Source: Croceicoccus mobilis
Lineage (GTDB): Bacteria > Pseudomonadota > Alphaproteobacteria > Sphingomonadales > Sphingomonadaceae
Direction of reading: 5' to 3'
DNA: 64,000 nucleotides
Assembly (NCBI RefSeq): GCF_001661965.1
Contig: NZ_LYWZ01000025.1
Coordinates: 124,001-188,000, forward strand
The position numbers and the translations under genes were made by a program. Below are positions 48,417-57,356 of this stretch, piece by piece (within the stretch, counting starts at the first letter, position 1; each line of letters begins with the position of its first letter). Below the pieces are notes generated by a model, which saw nothing but the letters and a program-made list of their open reading frames with translations, was not told the DNA's origin and did not search any database.

Positions 48417-50287
48417 CAGTAACCCACCGAGTAACCCATGCGCCGCGGGTCTGAGCCTGCGACCTTCGTGTCGTATTCCGTTTGCAGCACCGCCTGGATG
48501 CTGCCGATCGACCATGGGCCGACCGCTCGCACCGTGTGGCCCATCGCCTCAAGACCGGCGAAGGCTGCAGGCGGTAGCCGCGATTCCAGTTGCAGCGTGA
48601 TCGCGGCGCCGGGGGTGTAGAACCCCGGCTCCGGGTCGAGCGCGAGGCGCGGATGTTCGATCGCCTCCTGCACCGGCATGCGCCGGTCGATGATGTTGAT
48701 AAGGTGCTGGAATTGCGTCTGACCGATGGTCTCGCCGCCCGGAGTCCCGAAAGCCATCTTGAAGCGGCCCTTTTCCAGCACGATGGTCGGGCAATTGCCG
48801 AGCAGCGGGACGCGCCCGCCCTGCACGAAATTGGGGTGGTCGCGATAGGGCGCGGTCGATCCGGTCCTGAGGCCATTGTTACAAAGGAGGCCGGTGTTGC
48901 CCATGACCACGCAGGCACCGAAACCGCCGCCCAGCGTGGTGGTGACGGCGACCGCATTGCCGTCGCTGTCGGTCACAGAGAGGCTGGTGGTGTGCCCCGG
49001 CACGTAACTGGCGACAGCCAGCGGACGCGGCGGCATCATGGCCCCGGCGATATCTCCGCCAGCGGGGAAGGGGATCGCGCGCGCCGGATCGATTAGCCGG
49101 CGGCGGCGCTCGGCAAAGGCCTTGGACGTGAGGATTTCGACCGGGACGTTGCTCTGCGTCGGGTCCGCCGCATAGCGATAAACGTCGGATTTGGTGACCT
49201 TGATGCACTCGGCAATGAGGTGCAGCGCCTTTGGGCTATCGGGCGGCAGGGCGGCAATGTCGAAGCCTTCAAGCAGGTTCAGCTGTTCACAGGTCTCCAG
49301 CCCTGTGCGCGACGTCAGGGGCGAGGAGATGACATCGAACCCGCGATAGCTGGTCTTTAGCGGTTCACGCCACACGGGCCGATACTTGCGCATGTCGTCA
49401 AGGCGCAGCCATCCGCCATTGGCGCGCGAGAAACGGTCCATCTCTCGCGCGATGGGGCCGGTGTAGAAATAGTCATAGGCAGCCATCAGCGCGGCATCGC
49501 GGCTCGCCCCGCCGGCCAGCGCGGCGCTTTCTGCATCGGCAAGCGACTGGAAGGTCCGCGCCAGCGGCACGTTCGTGAACATGCCGCGCGGCGGCGGCGG
49601 CGCGCCATCGGGCAGGAAGATCGCCGCGCTCGTCGGGAATTTGCCGAGCACTGCCTGTTGCCGCGCAATAAAACGGGAGATCGACGGATCGAGGGGATGG
49701 CCATCGCGGGCATAGCCGATGGCAGGGGCAAGCAGTGTCGCCAGCGGCAGTCTGCCATAGCGGCGCGCCAGTTCGATCCAGCCACCGAACGAGCCGGGCG
49801 TCACCACCGCTTTCGGCCCGTTGTTGAATACCGACGGGTCCGCCGTATCGTCGACGAGCGCCGGAGCCGCGCCTGTAAAGGCCAGTGCCTCGATCTTGCC
49901 GGTCTTGCGTTCGAGGCAGGTGGCAAGCCCATTGCCCGCCGCGCCCGATGCCCACGGCTCGGCCACGTTCAGCACCGCCATCGCGGCGACGGCGGCATCG
50001 GCGGCGCTGCCGCCCTGCATCAGGATCGACACCCCGGCCATGGATGCCAGCGGATGCCCTGCGGCGACAAGGCCATTGGGACCCGGCACCTCGACCCGGT
50101 GCTGGGCGACCTTGGCGGGGGCGACCGACGGCGCATCGGGCGCCTGCCGACCGACGCCTGTCTGCTGGGTCCCCGTCCCTTGCGCAATCGCCGCAGCGGG
50201 CACGGTCGCTGCCACCGCTGCGGTCGATAGCCCGCCGGCCATAAGCTGGCGGCGGCTGAGGGCGTGTTTGTCGGCGTGATCAGTCAT
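48416..50287 (-). CDS. Tat-exported gamma-glutamyltransferase-like protein
   Basis: A 623-residue Ntn-hydrolase with a twin-arginine signal (SRRQLMAGG near 11-19, then a hydrophobic stretch). The small-subunit start is at Thr433/Thr434 (GHTTSLSVTDSDGNAVAV), where self-cleavage would occur. Classic enzymes have an Arg in a D-x-R-E-x-A-P stretch that binds the gamma-glutamyl carboxylate; here the matching stretch is LAFTGAAP, with no Arg. It may therefore act on other acyl groups. It follows an amidohydrolase gene by 41 bases. Confidence 0.85.
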   Translation of the reverse strand: MTDHADKHALSRRQLMAGGLSTAAVAATVPAAAIAQGTGTQQTGVGRQAPDAPSVAPAKVAQHRVEVPGPNGLVAAGHPLASMAGVSILMQGGSAADAAVAAMAVLNVAEPWASGAAGNGLATCLERKTGKIEALAFTGAAPALVDDTADPSVFNNGPKAVVTPGSFGGWIELARRYGRLPLATLLAPAIGYARDGHPLDPSISRFIARQQAVLGKFPTSAAIFLPDGAPPPPRGMFTNVPLARTFQSLADAESAALAGGASRDAALMAAYDYFYTGPIAREMDRFSRANGGWLRLDDMRKYRPVWREPLKTSYRGFDVISSPLTSRTGLETCEQLNLLEGFDIAALPPDSPKALHLIAECIKVTKSDVYRYAADPTQSNVPVEILTSKAFAERRRRLIDPARAIPFPAGGDIAGAMMPPRPLAVASYVPGHTTSLSVTDSDGNAVAVTTTLGGGFGACVVMGNTGLLCNNGLRTGSTAPYRDHPNFVQGGRVPLLGNCPTIVLEKGRFKMAFGTPGGETIGQTQFQHLINIIDRRMPVQEAIEHPRLALDPEPGFYTPGAAITLQLESRLPPAAFAGLEAMGHTVRAVGPWSIGSIQAVLQTEYDTKVAGSDPRRMGYSVGY

Positions 50288-50328
50288 CGCTCGGCTCCCG
50301 CAAGACAGGTTTTGATCGCAATGGAATT

Positions 50329-51744
50329 TCAGAACGGGAGAGGGATGGTCGGCGCGCCGTCCAGTTTGTAGATGACGCCCCCCTTCATCACGACCTGCAC
50401 GGAAAAGAGGTTGTTGAGCTCGGCATAGACCGGGTCTCCGGGGACCACGATAATATCGGCGTACTGGCCCGGTTCGATGGTGCCGATATCGCGCATGCCC
50501 ATGATCTGCGCATTGACGCGGGTGGTGTCGCGGATCACCTCGAGCGGGGACATGCCTTCGTCGACCAGCACCTTCATTTCGCGGATCAGGCCATCATGGT
50601 TGAAGTTCATCGGCGTGCCGCTGTCGGTGCCGACGCCCATCACCGCGTTGGAGGCGATCCACTGCTTCACCTGCGGGCTGCGAAAGGCGATCTGGCGGTC
50701 GATGCGCGAGAAATAGGCTTCCGACGGCCATTCCTCGAAGGAGTGCTGGATCGCTTCCCATATGTCTGCGGGAAACAGCGCCTTTGCGGCAGGATCCTGC
50801 AGCCTTTCGGGGAAGGCTACCGTGTCGGGATAGATCCAGCTGCGATGCGCCGCGGTCAGGACGATCGGGCGATAGCTGGCGGCGACTTCCTTGACGATCT
50901 CGTCCGAATAGGTCGGCATCCCGGCTGAGCCGACATGCTGGAACACGTCAACCCCTGCATCGATGGCGTTCCTGAGCGCCGGCTCGTCGTAAAGATGGGC
51001 ATGGACCTTCATGCCATTGGCATGCGCGGCCTCTACTATGGCGAAATAATCATCACGCGTCAGGCCCGCATGCAGCTTGATGACATCGACGCCGGTCCGG
51101 TGCAGGCGGTTGACGATCTCGACCCCCTCTTTGGGGCTGCTGAGCACCGCCGAGGCATCGTCCGGAAAGCCGCCAAAGGCGCGGCGCGTGACGAGCGGGC
51201 CCGACACTTGCAGCCGCGGTCCGGGAACCGTGCCTGCATCGATCCTGTTGCGCAGCGATACGCTTTCCACCGCATTGCCGCCCAGATCGATCGCGCCGGT
51301 CACACCCGACATCAGCATCTGGTAGCCTGAAAGCTCCATGATCTGCTCGATGGAATAATGGCTGCCTTCGCCTTCGAGCCATTCGAACCAGTGCGCCTCG
51401 CTGCCATAGCCGACCATAAAGAGATGGGCGTGCGCATCGATCAGGCCGGGCATCATCGTCTGGCCACTGGTGTCGATGATCCGCGCCCCTTCGGGGATGG
51501 CCACTTCGGCCGCCGGGCCAACCTCGACGATCCGCTCGCCCCGCACCACGATTGTGGCATCGTGCAGCGGCGGGACGCTGAGCCCACTTATCAGCATGCC
51601 GCCGGTAAGGACGGTAGTGTCAGGTTCTTGCGCATGGAGCGGTGCGGCCAACAGGGCCAGTGCCGGCATCAACAGCCGACACGCAGAGCGGGCAAGTAAG
51701 CGCCCGCCCTTCATCACTTCGCCAAGCCTGTTGACCCCCATCAT
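50329..51744 (-). CDS. Exported metal-dependent amidohydrolase
   Basis: A 471-residue TIM-barrel enzyme. Metal ligands are visible: His105 and His107 (GLIDAHAHLFM), the carboxylated-Lys candidate in VIKLHAG, His in MKVHAHLYD, His in VFQHVGSAG and Asp in GVGTDSGTP. A signal peptide (MKGGRLLARS and a hydrophobic run, cleavage near LHAQ) places it in the periplasm. It resembles prolidase/imidazolonepropionase-like members. The start is ATG at 51744 (after GGGGG) or 51714. Confidence 0.87.
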   Translation of the reverse strand: MMGVNRLGEVMKGGRLLARSACRLLMPALALLAAPLHAQEPDTTVLTGGMLISGLSVPPLHDATIVVRGERIVEVGPAAEVAIPEGARIIDTSGQTMMPGLIDAHAHLFMVGYGSEAHWFEWLEGEGSHYSIEQIMELSGYQMLMSGVTGAIDLGGNAVESVSLRNRIDAGTVPGPRLQVSGPLVTRRAFGGFPDDASAVLSSPKEGVEIVNRLHRTGVDVIKLHAGLTRDDYFAIVEAAHANGMKVHAHLYDEPALRNAIDAGVDVFQHVGSAGMPTYSDEIVKEVAASYRPIVLTAAHRSWIYPDTVAFPERLQDPAAKALFPADIWEAIQHSFEEWPSEAYFSRIDRQIAFRSPQVKQWIASNAVMGVGTDSGTPMNFNHDGLIREMKVLVDEGMSPLEVIRDTTRVNAQIMGMRDIGTIEPGQYADIIVVPGDPVYAELNNLFSVQVVMKGGVIYKLDGAPTIPLPF

Positions 51745-51795
51745 TTTCGCCCCCCGACCGGACAGTTTCGGACGCAAGAAAACGCTGCAAGGCAA

Positions 51796-53099
51796 GTCTT
51801 CGGCGCCCGAATGCCAAATTTCTCAACCAAGCATTGCGTGATTATCGGCGCATTATCTGTAATGTTTGCATGATACTGTCAAAGCCGGTTGAGTGTCGGT
51901 GGAGCCCGATAGCGGGCGGTTCTTGCCGGAATCCTGCGTGTGCTAGCAAAGCTGCTCGCCGATACGGCGGAAATCGGCGCAACGAGCAGCATCAGCGCAA
52001 TTTTCCGGAAGATTTCCGTTTTTGCGAATTGTATTGTCGAGATTGATGACGGCTGCTGATTGGTTTGGGCGCTTTTAGCTGATGGTTGGCGCTGTTTCTG
52101 CGCGAAACAGGTTGCAAGATTACCATGGTCTATCCTTATGACCCGGGGAATCCGCAAGCATCTTCGGGCGGGGCATCTTCGGGCGGGGAAACGCGCAAGA
52201 TCCGCTCTGGCTACGGCGACCGCGAGATCTATCCCGGTTGGGCCGCCAAAGCAGGGGTCGGGTGGCGTGATAGGCGGGAAGAATTCGGCCGCAAGCTGAT
52301 CTATCCATCCTCGAGCCCTTGCAATCCGGTGGCCAGCAAGACGGAGATGCAGATTGCCATCTGCGACACGCTTAAGCTGCCCAGTGAAATGCTCATCTGA
52401 AAGTGGCGAACAAGCGTTGGCTCGCGATTATGTCCGCGACAGGGAGGTGGGCGTTACAATGCCTGAGGAGCACTGGAGCCGAGAAGCACAGGGCACTCCT
52501 TCCGCTTTCGGCTCCTGAGCCGATCGAAATGCTTGGTCAATGATCCCGTGACGGCGAACTGATCGCAATACAGGTGCGGGCGATACCGGCAAATCCGGTG
52601 GAAGCATGGACTATCTTCGAATCCTGCATTTCCAGAGCGGAAGAGCCGGGTGGGGCGATTTCGGACTGGATATTCGCCTGAGCGCAGCTGGGCTTCGCGG
52701 GGTCTCCCGATTCGACGGCCTGCACGCTTTGCTCATTGCTGGATGCATGATCCGATATGTGCGCATAATGCCCAAATGGTGATGAAAAGCACTAAGCCCG
52801 GCTCAATTATTATAATCTTTTAACGGGAAACGCCGCTCCGCCATATGTAATATGCAATGCGTAAAGTGTGCTACGCTACGGGGGGTCTGTAGATCGTTGC
52901 TAATTGAAACTGGACTGTAATCGCTGCATTATTTTGACCTAATTTGGTGACAGGCCGAATTGTCGAGCTATGAATTAATAATGGCGATCATCCTGTTTCC
53001 ACTCACATAGTCTGCAACGGAAATCATGCTGACTTTTTAGCGACCCCTCATTCGGTTTTATTCGGGATCTGTTTTCCGTTGGTAAAAGGGGCGAAATTG
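51796..53099. other. 1.3 kb gap without a convincing gene, AT-rich at its right end
   Basis: This gap separates the leftward amidohydrolase run from the rightward M20-like run, so it must hold both promoters. The only long frame (TTG at 52086 to 52400, or ATG at 52124) lacks a ribosome site and a recognisable family. It includes a perfect 15-bp tandem duplication (52158-52172/52173-52187) that keeps the frame (ASSGGASSGG). From about 52740 to 53080 the sequence is clearly AT-rich compared with the window. This may be a promoter region, a decayed gene or the edge of an acquired segment. Confidence 0.5.
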
Positions 53100-54767
53100 A
53101 TGATGCGCAAATCTTCTGCAATGCTCATTTCTGCAGGATTGCTGGCACTAATGACCGGTTGCGGTACGCAGGATGACGCCGCCGGCGGCAGCGGAGCGCA
53201 ATCGGCAGGATCGGGCCCTGTGCTGGGCATTCGTCCATCGGGCGACGAAACGATCACCTACGACAAGGCCAAGATCAAGAACGAGGATTTGTTCAAGGTC
53301 TTCGATCATATCGATGAGAACATCGATCAGCATGTCGTGAACCTGCAGAAGTGGATCCAGCAGCCTTCGATTTCCAATACCGGCGAGGGGCTTCAGGAAT
53401 CCGCCGAGATGGTAAAGGGCTTCTTCGACGAATTCGGCTGCCAGAAGACCCAGATCTATGATCCCGGCGAGAACCAGTGGGGCTCTCAGTCGAACCCGGT
53501 GGTCTATGCCAAATGTGACGAAGGCGCGGAAAAGACGCTGATCGTCTATTGGCAGGGCGACACCATGCCGGTGACCCAGCCCGATCTCTGGAAGGCACCG
53601 CCGTTCGAGGCGCGCATCGTCGAGCAGGAGCCTTTTAAAAAGGTGCTGATCGGTCGCGGCGCACAAAATTCCAAGGGTCCGGAAATGACCTTCATGAATG
53701 CGATCCGTTCGATCAAGGCGGTCACGGGCAAGCTGCCGGTCAACCTGATCTTCGTGGTCGAGCATGACGAAGAGCGCATGGACATCGGCCTGAACCAGTT
53801 CATGAAGGATCACGGCGACCTGTTCGAGGGTGCCGAAGCGACCTGGGGCCCCGGCGCATCGGAAGGCTGTGTCTTCGTCGAACTGACGACCAGCGGTGAC
53901 AGCTGGGGGCGCGGCCCGACCTATTCCGACATCCACGGTTCCAACAAGCGTTCGGTCGACAGTGTGGCGTGGCGTCACATGACCATGCTGTCCAAGCTGG
54001 TGTCGGAAGACGGCAACAAGGTACTGATCCCTGGGTTTTACGAAAACATCGTGCCGCCGACCGCGGAAGAGATGCGGATCCTGAGGAAGCAGGCCGAAGG
54101 GCGCGATCTCGAGATCGCGGCCAAGAACCTGGGCGTTGCGCGTTTCATCTCGGAAGATCCGCTGACCCAGCTCAAGATGGCGCGCATGGGCACGTCGATG
54201 AACCTCGACGGCATCTGGGGCGGCAACATGTTTGCCGGCGGTTCGGGCGCGATCATGCCGAACAAGATCGTCTCGAAGCACAATTTCCGTTACGTGCCCA
54301 ACATGAAGGGGCCCGACATCGTCAAGAAGCTGCGCGCCTATCTCGATCAGCTCGGTTATGAGGATGTCGAGATCAACGTGATCGGCGACGTGCCGTGGGC
54401 GAAGAAGAACACCAACAACGACCTCAGCAAGTCGAACGCCTATACCGCCTCGATCTGGGGTCTGGGGTCCAAGCCCTATAGCCCGGACGATTCCATCCTG
54501 CTTGGCGGCGGCGGCGGTTATTGGCCGGCCTATCTCTTCTCGGGCAACCAGTCGTCGGTGAACACGCCGATCAGCTCTGTCCGTGCCGGGACCGGCGGCA
54601 ACTCGCACGCTGCCAATGAATGGTATGTGATCGAAGGCGCGGGCGAACAGCTGGGCATGGCGAGCGCTGAAAAGGTCATTGCGACGGCGCTTTACACCTA
54701 TGCCGGCCTCAATGGTGAAATCCCGGAAGAATTCGCAAATCCGGAAGGTCTCGACACTGCTGAATAA
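53100..54767 (+). CDS. M20-like peptidase lipoprotein with altered metal ligands
   Basis: A 555-residue lipoprotein (lipobox LMTGC, Cys21) with the M20 dipeptidase fold of the carnosinase type. Compared with carnosinase from memory, the first zinc His is Gln152 (YWQGDTMP), the bridging Asp is Asn190 (GRGAQNSKGP), and the third ligand loop (ATWGPGASEG) lacks the expected Asp. The Glu pair (E224/E225), His279 (DIHGS) and the C-terminal His (NSHAANE) remain. It may be inactive, metal-poor or changed in chemistry. Two adjacent ATGs (53100, 53103) follow AAAGGGG. Confidence 0.85.
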   Translation: MMRKSSAMLISAGLLALMTGCGTQDDAAGGSGAQSAGSGPVLGIRPSGDETITYDKAKIKNEDLFKVFDHIDENIDQHVVNLQKWIQQPSISNTGEGLQESAEMVKGFFDEFGCQKTQIYDPGENQWGSQSNPVVYAKCDEGAEKTLIVYWQGDTMPVTQPDLWKAPPFEARIVEQEPFKKVLIGRGAQNSKGPEMTFMNAIRSIKAVTGKLPVNLIFVVEHDEERMDIGLNQFMKDHGDLFEGAEATWGPGASEGCVFVELTTSGDSWGRGPTYSDIHGSNKRSVDSVAWRHMTMLSKLVSEDGNKVLIPGFYENIVPPTAEEMRILRKQAEGRDLEIAAKNLGVARFISEDPLTQLKMARMGTSMNLDGIWGGNMFAGGSGAIMPNKIVSKHNFRYVPNMKGPDIVKKLRAYLDQLGYEDVEINVIGDVPWAKKNTNNDLSKSNAYTASIWGLGSKPYSPDDSILLGGGGGYWPAYLFSGNQSSVNTPISSVRAGTGGNSHAANEWYVIEGAGEQLGMASAEKVIATALYTYAGLNGEIPEEFANPEGLDTAE

Positions 54768-54794
54768 GCAGAATGGCGGCCTGTCGCGTTCTGC

Positions 54795-54821
54795 AGGCAC
54801 GGGCACGGGCACGGGCACAGG
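54795..54821 (+). repeat. Short 6-bp tandem repeat (gggcac unit)
   Basis: About four copies of a GC-rich hexamer lie just after the M20-like gene. The 259 bases from 54768 to 55026 contain several open frames on both strands, but none looks like a real protein; they appear to be a decayed or non-coding linker. Confidence 0.5.
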
Positions 54822-55026
54822 CATGGCTGCGCGATGGTGGTGCCGGTGGCGGATCCTCCGCTGCCGGCGCCGACCGCGGTAAGCCGGGGTGTGCGGCCTT
54901 GATGGCAGGCCCGCCCGGTCGCAGCAGGACTGGTGCATCGGGTGCGGTGCCGGTTCGGGCGCGCATGTCGAGGGCGTCATGAGCGGTGGTGCATTTCCCC
55001 AATTCCCCAGTCAGGTACATTAGTCG

Positions 55027-55251
55027 ATGTCGATCATATCCCTCAGTAATCTCAGGAAAACCTACCAGATTGGCGAGAATGTCGTCGAAGCTCAGGCAGG
55101 TGTGTCGCTCGAAATTGAGCAGGGGGAATTTGCCTGCATTACCGGTCCGTCAGCTTCGGGAAAATCGACGCTGATGCATATTCCGGCCTGCCTCGACCGA
55201 GCGAGCGTGGGCGCAGAGGATACCGCCGGGCCGGCGGTGGCTGCGCAATGA
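55027..55251 (+). pseudogene. Truncated ABC transporter ATPase (LolD/MacB type)
   Basis: The first 56 or so residues are a normal N-terminus of a LolD/MacB-like ATPase (MSIISLSNLRKTYQIGENVV, then Walker A GPSASGKS at 40-47 and LMHIPACLDRASVG). After that the frame ends at residue 74 in a few unrelated residues. The Q-loop, the ABC signature, Walker B and the H-loop are absent, so it cannot hydrolyse ATP as it stands. The pattern suggests an internal deletion of about 150 codons. The stop overlaps the start of the first permease (ATGA). Confidence 0.8.
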
Positions 55252-56933
55252 GCGGGGCGGCTGACATCTACAATCGCCACTCGCTGTCGATTGCGCTGCG
55301 TGCATTGTTCAAGAACCGGTTGCAGACCGGCCTGGCGCTGCTTGGCGTGATCGTGGGCGTGGGCGCGCTGGTCACCAGCATTGCGCTGGGTCGCGGGGCG
55401 CAGGAGTCGGTGGAGGACCAGCTTCGCGCGGCGGGCGCAAACCTGATCGTCGTGACGGCGGGCAATTACAGCGGCTCGCGGCAGGACCGCAGCAACCCCG
55501 ATGGCGACATGGGCTTTACCGCCCTCGAACCGGATCTGCTGCCACATTTTCCCGATCCGACGTTTTCCGGGTTTCAGCAGGTCGCGTGGACCGGCGGCGA
55601 CGGGCAAGAGCTTTCCTTGCAGCCCGCATCGTTCGAAGGCGCGGCGCCGGTTCTGACGCGCCTGCCCAATGGCATGCTCTCGTGGCAGGCACCTGCTCCG
55701 ACCTTGGCTCCGGCTCCGGCTCTGGCATCTTTGGAAGCGAATGAGCCGCAGTTCATGCTGGCCCATTACGAAGACGATCCGATGGAAATGCACGATCATC
55801 CCACGGCGCGAGACCGTTTGGGCGACAAGACCGCCGGTCTGGGTGCTGCGGCAACGCTTTTGCCCGGCGATGCCGCGGCCATACAGGCCATGCCGGGTAT
55901 CGAACACGTGGTCTCTGGCGTGCATGAAAATGCGCGGATCTTCGCCGGGGGAGAGGACGGTGCGCAATGGTTTACGCGCATGCACGGCACCGAATGGGCA
56001 CTTCCCGAACTCAAGAGCGGTTGGGTCATCACCCATGGGCGCTTCCTCGACAAGGCGGATGCCGACGACAAGGCGCAGGTCATGGTGCTGGGGCGGGTCG
56101 CGGCGGACAAGCTGTTTGGCGAAGATTCCGATCCGGTCGGCGAAGAGGTCACGCTCTGGAACCAGCAATTCAAGGTGATCGGCGTGGTCAGCAGCCGGAG
56201 CTGGGCCACGCAGCCCGTTCCAGGGGATGACCAGTTCGATGCCGTCTATGTCCCGGTGACGACGATCAATGGCCTGCTGAACCTCAGCAAGCTCAACACG
56301 ATCTCGATCACGGTAAAGTCGGCCGGCGATGTCAGCCGCATTGCCGACGAGATCAAGCTGCTGCTGCGGGGGCGGCACGAGATCGGCGAGGCGACGCCCG
56401 ATGATTTCACCGTCACCACCATGGCCAAACAGGCGATAGGCAAGGGCGTGCCGCCGCAGCTTTCGCGCATCATCAGCGGCAATCTTGAGCGGGTCGACCG
56501 CCTGACACTGGAACAGCTTTCCGCGTCCCTGCGCAAGACCAATGTCATCATGCTTGCCCTGCTGGCCAGCGTGGCGACCGTGTCGCTGCTGGTCGGTGGT
56601 ATCGGGGTCATGAACCTGTTGCTGCTGTCGGTTACGCAGCGCACGCGTGAAGTGGGGCTTCGCATGGCTCTTGGCGCGCGGCGCAGCGACATCGCCGTCC
56701 AATTCGTGACGGAGGCGTTGTTGCTATGCGTCACCGGCGGAATTTTGGGCATTGCGGCGGGCGTATTCGCATCGGGCGCGCTGGAGCAGATCTTCCACTG
56801 GTCGGCCGTGGTATCGCCCCTGTCCGCATTGCTGGCCCTGATCGTGGCGGCACTGCTTGGCATTGCCTTCAGCATCTATCCGGCGCGGCGCGCATCGCTG
56901 CTGGATCCCATCGAGGCCCTTCGACATGAATAG
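55248..56933 (+). CDS. MacB/FtsX-type ABC permease 1
   Basis: A 561-residue permease with a transmembrane helix at about 25-48, a large periplasmic core domain, and three C-terminal helices (from about 425, NVIMLALLASVATVSLLVGG; then TREVGLRMALGARR and YPARRASLLDPIEALRHE). This is the MacB architecture. The core has a long insert (about 145-195) with an Ala-Pro stretch and a His/Met/Asp-rich patch (HYEDDPMEMHDHP). It normally pairs with a LolD-like ATPase; the adjacent one is truncated. Confidence 0.9.
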   Translation: MSGAADIYNRHSLSIALRALFKNRLQTGLALLGVIVGVGALVTSIALGRGAQESVEDQLRAAGANLIVVTAGNYSGSRQDRSNPDGDMGFTALEPDLLPHFPDPTFSGFQQVAWTGGDGQELSLQPASFEGAAPVLTRLPNGMLSWQAPAPTLAPAPALASLEANEPQFMLAHYEDDPMEMHDHPTARDRLGDKTAGLGAAATLLPGDAAAIQAMPGIEHVVSGVHENARIFAGGEDGAQWFTRMHGTEWALPELKSGWVITHGRFLDKADADDKAQVMVLGRVAADKLFGEDSDPVGEEVTLWNQQFKVIGVVSSRSWATQPVPGDDQFDAVYVPVTTINGLLNLSKLNTISITVKSAGDVSRIADEIKLLLRGRHEIGEATPDDFTVTTMAKQAIGKGVPPQLSRIISGNLERVDRLTLEQLSASLRKTNVIMLALLASVATVSLLVGGIGVMNLLLLSVTQRTREVGLRMALGARRSDIAVQFVTEALLLCVTGGILGIAAGVFASGALEQIFHWSAVVSPLSALLALIVAALLGIAFSIYPARRASLLDPIEALRHE

Positions 56934-57351
56934 AGTGTTTTGCGTTCTTGCTGCCTTTGCCTGCGTCATTTGCAGCCCGGCCATTGCCCATAACGGCGAA
57001 ATCCATGAGGCCCCGCATGGCGGTATCATGGCGCCCACGAAGAACGCCCATCTCGAGATCGTGCTGGCACCCAAAGGCGGCGTCAGGATCTATGTTTATG
57101 ATCTCAAGAACGTGCCGCTTCCTGCTTCGGCGGCCAGTGTGCTGAGCGTCGAAATCGAGCGCGCGGGCCAGAAGACCGAATATGTGACGCTGCGGCCCGA
57201 CCCGACAGGAACCTTGTGGATGGGGCCCAGCAAGCCGGTGCCCAATCCAGCCAGCGTCATCCGCATTGGCAGCGTCGTTCGCGGTGTGTCCGGCCTGATC
57301 GAAATTCCGCGCTCTAAGTTCCCTGTCTACAAGGTCGCGAAGGGCAAATAA
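56926..57351 (+). CDS. Small exported protein with a His-Gly-Gly domain
   Basis: A 141-residue protein with a signal peptide (about 1-21, cleavage after AIAH or nearby). The mature start is His-rich (HNGEIHEAPHGGIM). It then reads AHLEIVLAPKGGVRIYVYDL, a pattern that recalls small domains in metal-efflux accessory proteins. That resemblance is from memory and is weak. It overlaps the first permease by 8 bases and precedes the second by 5, so it is embedded in the permease operon. Confidence 0.7.
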   Translation: MNRVFCVLAAFACVICSPAIAHNGEIHEAPHGGIMAPTKNAHLEIVLAPKGGVRIYVYDLKNVPLPASAASVLSVEIERAGQKTEYVTLRPDPTGTLWMGPSKPVPNPASVIRIGSVVRGVSGLIEIPRSKFPVYKVAKGK

Positions 57352-57356
57352 GGCCA

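Noticed and set aside
52086-52400. Open frame in the 1.3 kb gap, considered as a transposase or integrase remnant
   Set aside because: No catalytic motif, no terminal inverted repeats and no target duplications were seen nearby.
53148-54980. 610-codon minus-strand ORF opposite the M20-like gene
   Set aside because: Antisense shadow with Arg/His/Asp-rich composition and no recognisable domain.
54709-55020. Open frames on both strands between the M20-like gene and the ATPase fragment, considered as a RiPP precursor or adaptor remnant
   Set aside because: All are Ala/Arg/Gly-rich products of GC-rich repeats with no ribosome site or leader/core pattern.
55196-55208. 13-base match (gaccgagcgagcg) between the ATPase fragment and 59.81 kb, considered as a deletion junction
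   Set aside because: Too short, and the second copy lies inside an intact permease gene, so it does not explain the missing ATPase segment.
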